From the NCBI GenBank assembly GCA_947652605.1, contig CANTFG010000240.1, forward strand, positions 186,001 to 250,000: a DNA stretch of 64,000 nucleotides. The letters run 5' to 3'. The notes under the pieces are model-generated. The model was not told where the DNA came from. It saw nothing but the letters and a program-made list of their open reading frames with translations, and made no database searches. The translations under genes and the position numbers were made by a program. This document shows, piece after piece, positions 61,882-64,000 of this stretch (positions are counted from its first letter, which is position 1; each line of letters opens with the position of its first letter). The stretch is from Elmis aenea. Taxonomy: Eukaryota; Arthropoda; Insecta; Coleoptera; Elmidae.

Positions 61882-64000
61882 AATTAAACTCTATTTTATG
61901 CTAAAATTTGAACAAAATGTAACGAGTCGTTTTCGAAAAAAAATTTCAAAATTTTTAATTTTTTGAATAACTTTGTAAATTAAAATTCAAACTAGTTGAA
62001 ACAAACGGCATTATACTAAGAAAGTTAAACTCTATAACATGCTAAAATTTGAACAAAATCGTATGAGCCTTTTTCGAGAAAAAAATTCAACATTTTCAAA
62101 ATTTTTAATTTTTTGAATAACTTTGTAAATAAAATTTCAAACTAGTTGAAACAAACGGCAATATACTAAGAAAGTTAAACTCTATAACATGCTAAAATTT
62201 GAACAAAATCGTATGAGCCGTTTTCGAGAAAAAAATTCAAAATTTTCAAAATTTTTAATTTTTTGAATAACTTTGTAAATAAAATTTCAAACTAGTTGAA
62301 ACAAACGGCAATATACTAAGAAAGTTAAACTCTATAACATGCTAAAATTTGAACAAAATCGTATGAGCCGTTTTCGAGAAAAAAATTCAAAATTTTCAAA
62401 ATTTTTAATTTTTTGAATAACTTTGTAAATTAAAATTCAAACTAGTTGAAACAAACGGCATTATACTAAGAAAATTAAACTCTATTTTATGCTAAAATTT
62501 GAACAAAATGTAACGAGTCGTTTTCGAAAAAAATTTCAAAATTTTTAATTTTTTGAATAACTTTGTAAATTAAAATTCAAACTAGTTGAAACAAACGGCA
62601 TTATACTAAGAAAATTAAACTCTATTTTATGCTAAAATTTGAACAAAATGTAACGAGTCGTTTTCGAAAAAAAATTTCAAAATTTTTAATTTTTTGAATA
62701 ACTTTGTAAATTAAAATTCAAACTAGTTGAAACAAACGGCATTATACTAAGAAAGGTAAACTCTATAACATGCTAAAATTTGAACAAAATCGTATGAGCC
62801 GTTTTCGAGAAAAAAATTCAAAATTTTCAAAATTTTTAATTTTTTGAATAACTTTGTAAATTAAAATTCAAACTAGTTGAAACAAACGGCATTATACTAA
62901 GAAAATTAAACTCTATTTTATGCCAAAATTTGAACAAAATGTAACGAGCCGTTTTCGAAAAAAATTTTCAAAATTTTTAATTTTTTGAATAACTTTGTAA
63001 ATAAAATTTCAAACTAGTTGAAACAAACGGCAATATACTAAGAAAGTTAAACTCTATAACATGCTAAAATTTGAACAAAATCGTATGAGCCGTTTTCGAG
63101 AAAAAAATTCAAAATTTTTAAAATTTTTAATTTTTTGAATAACTTTGTAAATTAAAATTCAAACTAGTTGAAACAAACGGCATTATACTAAGAAAGTTAA
63201 ACTCTATAACATGCTAAAATTTGAACAAAATCGTATGAGCCGTTTTCGAGAAAAAAATTCAACATTTTCAAAATTTTTAATTTTTTGAATAACTTTGTAA
63301 ATAAAATTTCAAACTAGTTGAAACAAACGGCAATATACTAAGAAAGTTAAACTCTATAACATGCTAAAATTTGAACAAAATCGTATGAGCCGTTTTCGAG
63401 AAAAAAATTCAAAATTTTCAAAATTTTTAATTTTTTGAATAACTTTGTAAATTAAAATTCAAACTAGTTGAAACAAACGGCATTATACTAAGAAAATTAA
63501 ACTCTATTTTATGCTAAAATTTGAACAAAATGTAACGAGTCGTTTTCGAAAAAAATTTCAAAATTTTTAATTTTTTGAATAACTTTGTAAATTAAAATTC
63601 AAACTAGTTGAAACAAACGGCATTATACTAAGAAAATTAAACTCTATTTTATGCTAAAATTTGAACAAAATGTAACGAGTCGTTTTCGAAAAAAAATTTC
63701 AAAATTTTTAATTTTTTGAATAACTTTGTAAATTAAAATTCAAACTAGTTGAAACAAACGGCATTATACTAAGAAAGGTAAACTCTATAACATGCTAAAA
63801 TTTGAACAAAATCGTATGAGCCGTTTTCGAGAAAAAAATTCAAAATTTTCAAAATTTTTAATTTTTTGAATAACTTTGTAAATAAAATTTCAAACTAGTT
63901 GAAACAAACGGCAATATACTAAGAAAGTTAAACTCTATAACATGCTAAAATTTGAACAAAATCGTATGAGCCGTTTTCGAGAAAAAAATTCAAAATTTTC
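61882..64000 (+). repeat. Right copy of the 4117 bp offset duplication, running to the window end
   Basis: The monomer order matches 57765-59748 up to about 63865, then diverges: the B(ggt) at 63776-63925 has tail E while the counterpart at 59659-59808 has tail F and is followed by Cm. The window closes inside a B-type monomer (63926-64000), cut in its spacer. The array must continue to the right. Confidence 0.88.

Larger units (their letters stand above)
1..64000 (+). repeat. AT-rich satellite array, 141/150 bp monomers, whole window
   Basis: The window is continuous tandem repeat from first to last base. Using the landmark ACTAGT, present once per monomer, I walked 436 complete monomers (1-63925) and a partial one (63926-64000), all in the same orientation. 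Almost every spacing is 141 or 150 bp. Monomers are mostly more than 90% identical outside a few block substitutions. In the typical monomer all six frames contain stops (for example AAT TAA at the head and TTT TGA after the A/T tract), so no protein gene fits. I saw no interspersed element, tRNA-like or rRNA-like stretch, or unique sequence. Satellites of this size and uniformity are known from centromeric and pericentromeric heterochromatin of eukaryotes; the host (probably an arthropod) and the exact chromosomal location are inferred. Confidence 0.97.

Noticed and set aside
1..64000. CRISPR array (regular direct repeats).
   Set aside because: The repeats are 140-150 bp with no unique spacers; all sequence between landmarks is itself repeated. 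There are no cas-like genes.
1..64000. Low-complexity or simple-sequence artefact of sequencing.
   Set aside because: Linked rare variants at exact long intervals (1605, 2928 and 21,357 bp) show a real ordered structure, although assembly duplication of the largest blocks cannot be excluded.

Overview
The whole 64 kb window is one uninterrupted, head-to-tail satellite DNA array. I found no gene, RNA gene, mobile element, CRISPR array or non-repetitive stretch. Walking the array by its SpeI-type landmark ACTAGT, I count 436 complete monomers (1-63925) plus one cut by the window end. They average about 146.6 bp. Nearly all are 141 bp or 150 bp; the rare exceptions are 140, 142 and 145 bp and one second 142 bp deletion product. 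All lie in the same orientation. G+C is about 22% in the monomer I counted by hand. The array type (long, AT-rich, higher-order repeats, no transposons) points to a eukaryotic chromosome, probably pericentromeric or centromeric heterochromatin. The monomer wording resembles AT-rich arthropod, especially insect, repeats, but I cannot name a species and that part is inference.

The monomers are modular. The head is either P (aattaaactctattttatgc) or Q (agttaaactctataacatgc). It is followed by gtaacgag or cgtatgag, then a conserved GC-containing box gagccgttttcga. An A/T-tract spacer comes next, short (141 bp) or carrying an extra 9 bp caaaatttt-type module (150 bp). The tail is E (aaataaaatttc, then caatatac) or F (aaattaaaattc, then cattatac). 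In my shorthand the main types are: A (P, gtaacgag, short, E), At (A with tail F), B (Q, cgtatgag, long, F), B' (B with tail E), C and Cm (P, gtaacgag, short, F), D (Q, gtaacgag, long with a ttttaaaa spacer, F), G (Q, cgtatgag, box changed to gcctttttcga, spacer caacatttt, E), Db (B head with D spacer) and Ds (Q, gtaacgag, short D-like spacer).

The types form changing higher-order repeats (HORs). 1-3510 holds a 1023 bp 7-mer. 3511-13044 holds 11- to 14-mers of 1614-2055 bp. 13045-20943 is a scrambled zone with chimeric monomers and a 1606 bp offset duplication. 20944-24153 is two copies of a 1605 bp 11-mer. 24154-26517 is mixed. 26518-28677 has an 864 bp 6-mer repeated 2.5 times. 29410-34251 is a near-perfect copy of 8053-12894 lying 21,357 bp away. 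33370-37056 has 2064/1623 bp units. 41167 to about 46950 is a tandem duplication of a 2928 bp, 20-monomer block. 47314-56742 is built on 741 and 882 bp units. 56743-64000 has 1022 bp units and a block repeated at a 4117 bp offset. Two variant families alternate along the window: the A/B/C/D family with a ttgacac marker (1-13 kb and 28.7-47 kb) and the G/gagtcg family (13-26.5 kb and 47-64 kb).

The biology visible here is array evolution by unequal exchange, segmental copying and local homogenisation. I see no coding system. The best leads are the long-range 4.8 kb duplication, the 20-mer tandem duplication, the recombination-scar monomers, and the near-nucleosomal two-length monomer design with a conserved TTTTCGAAAA box.
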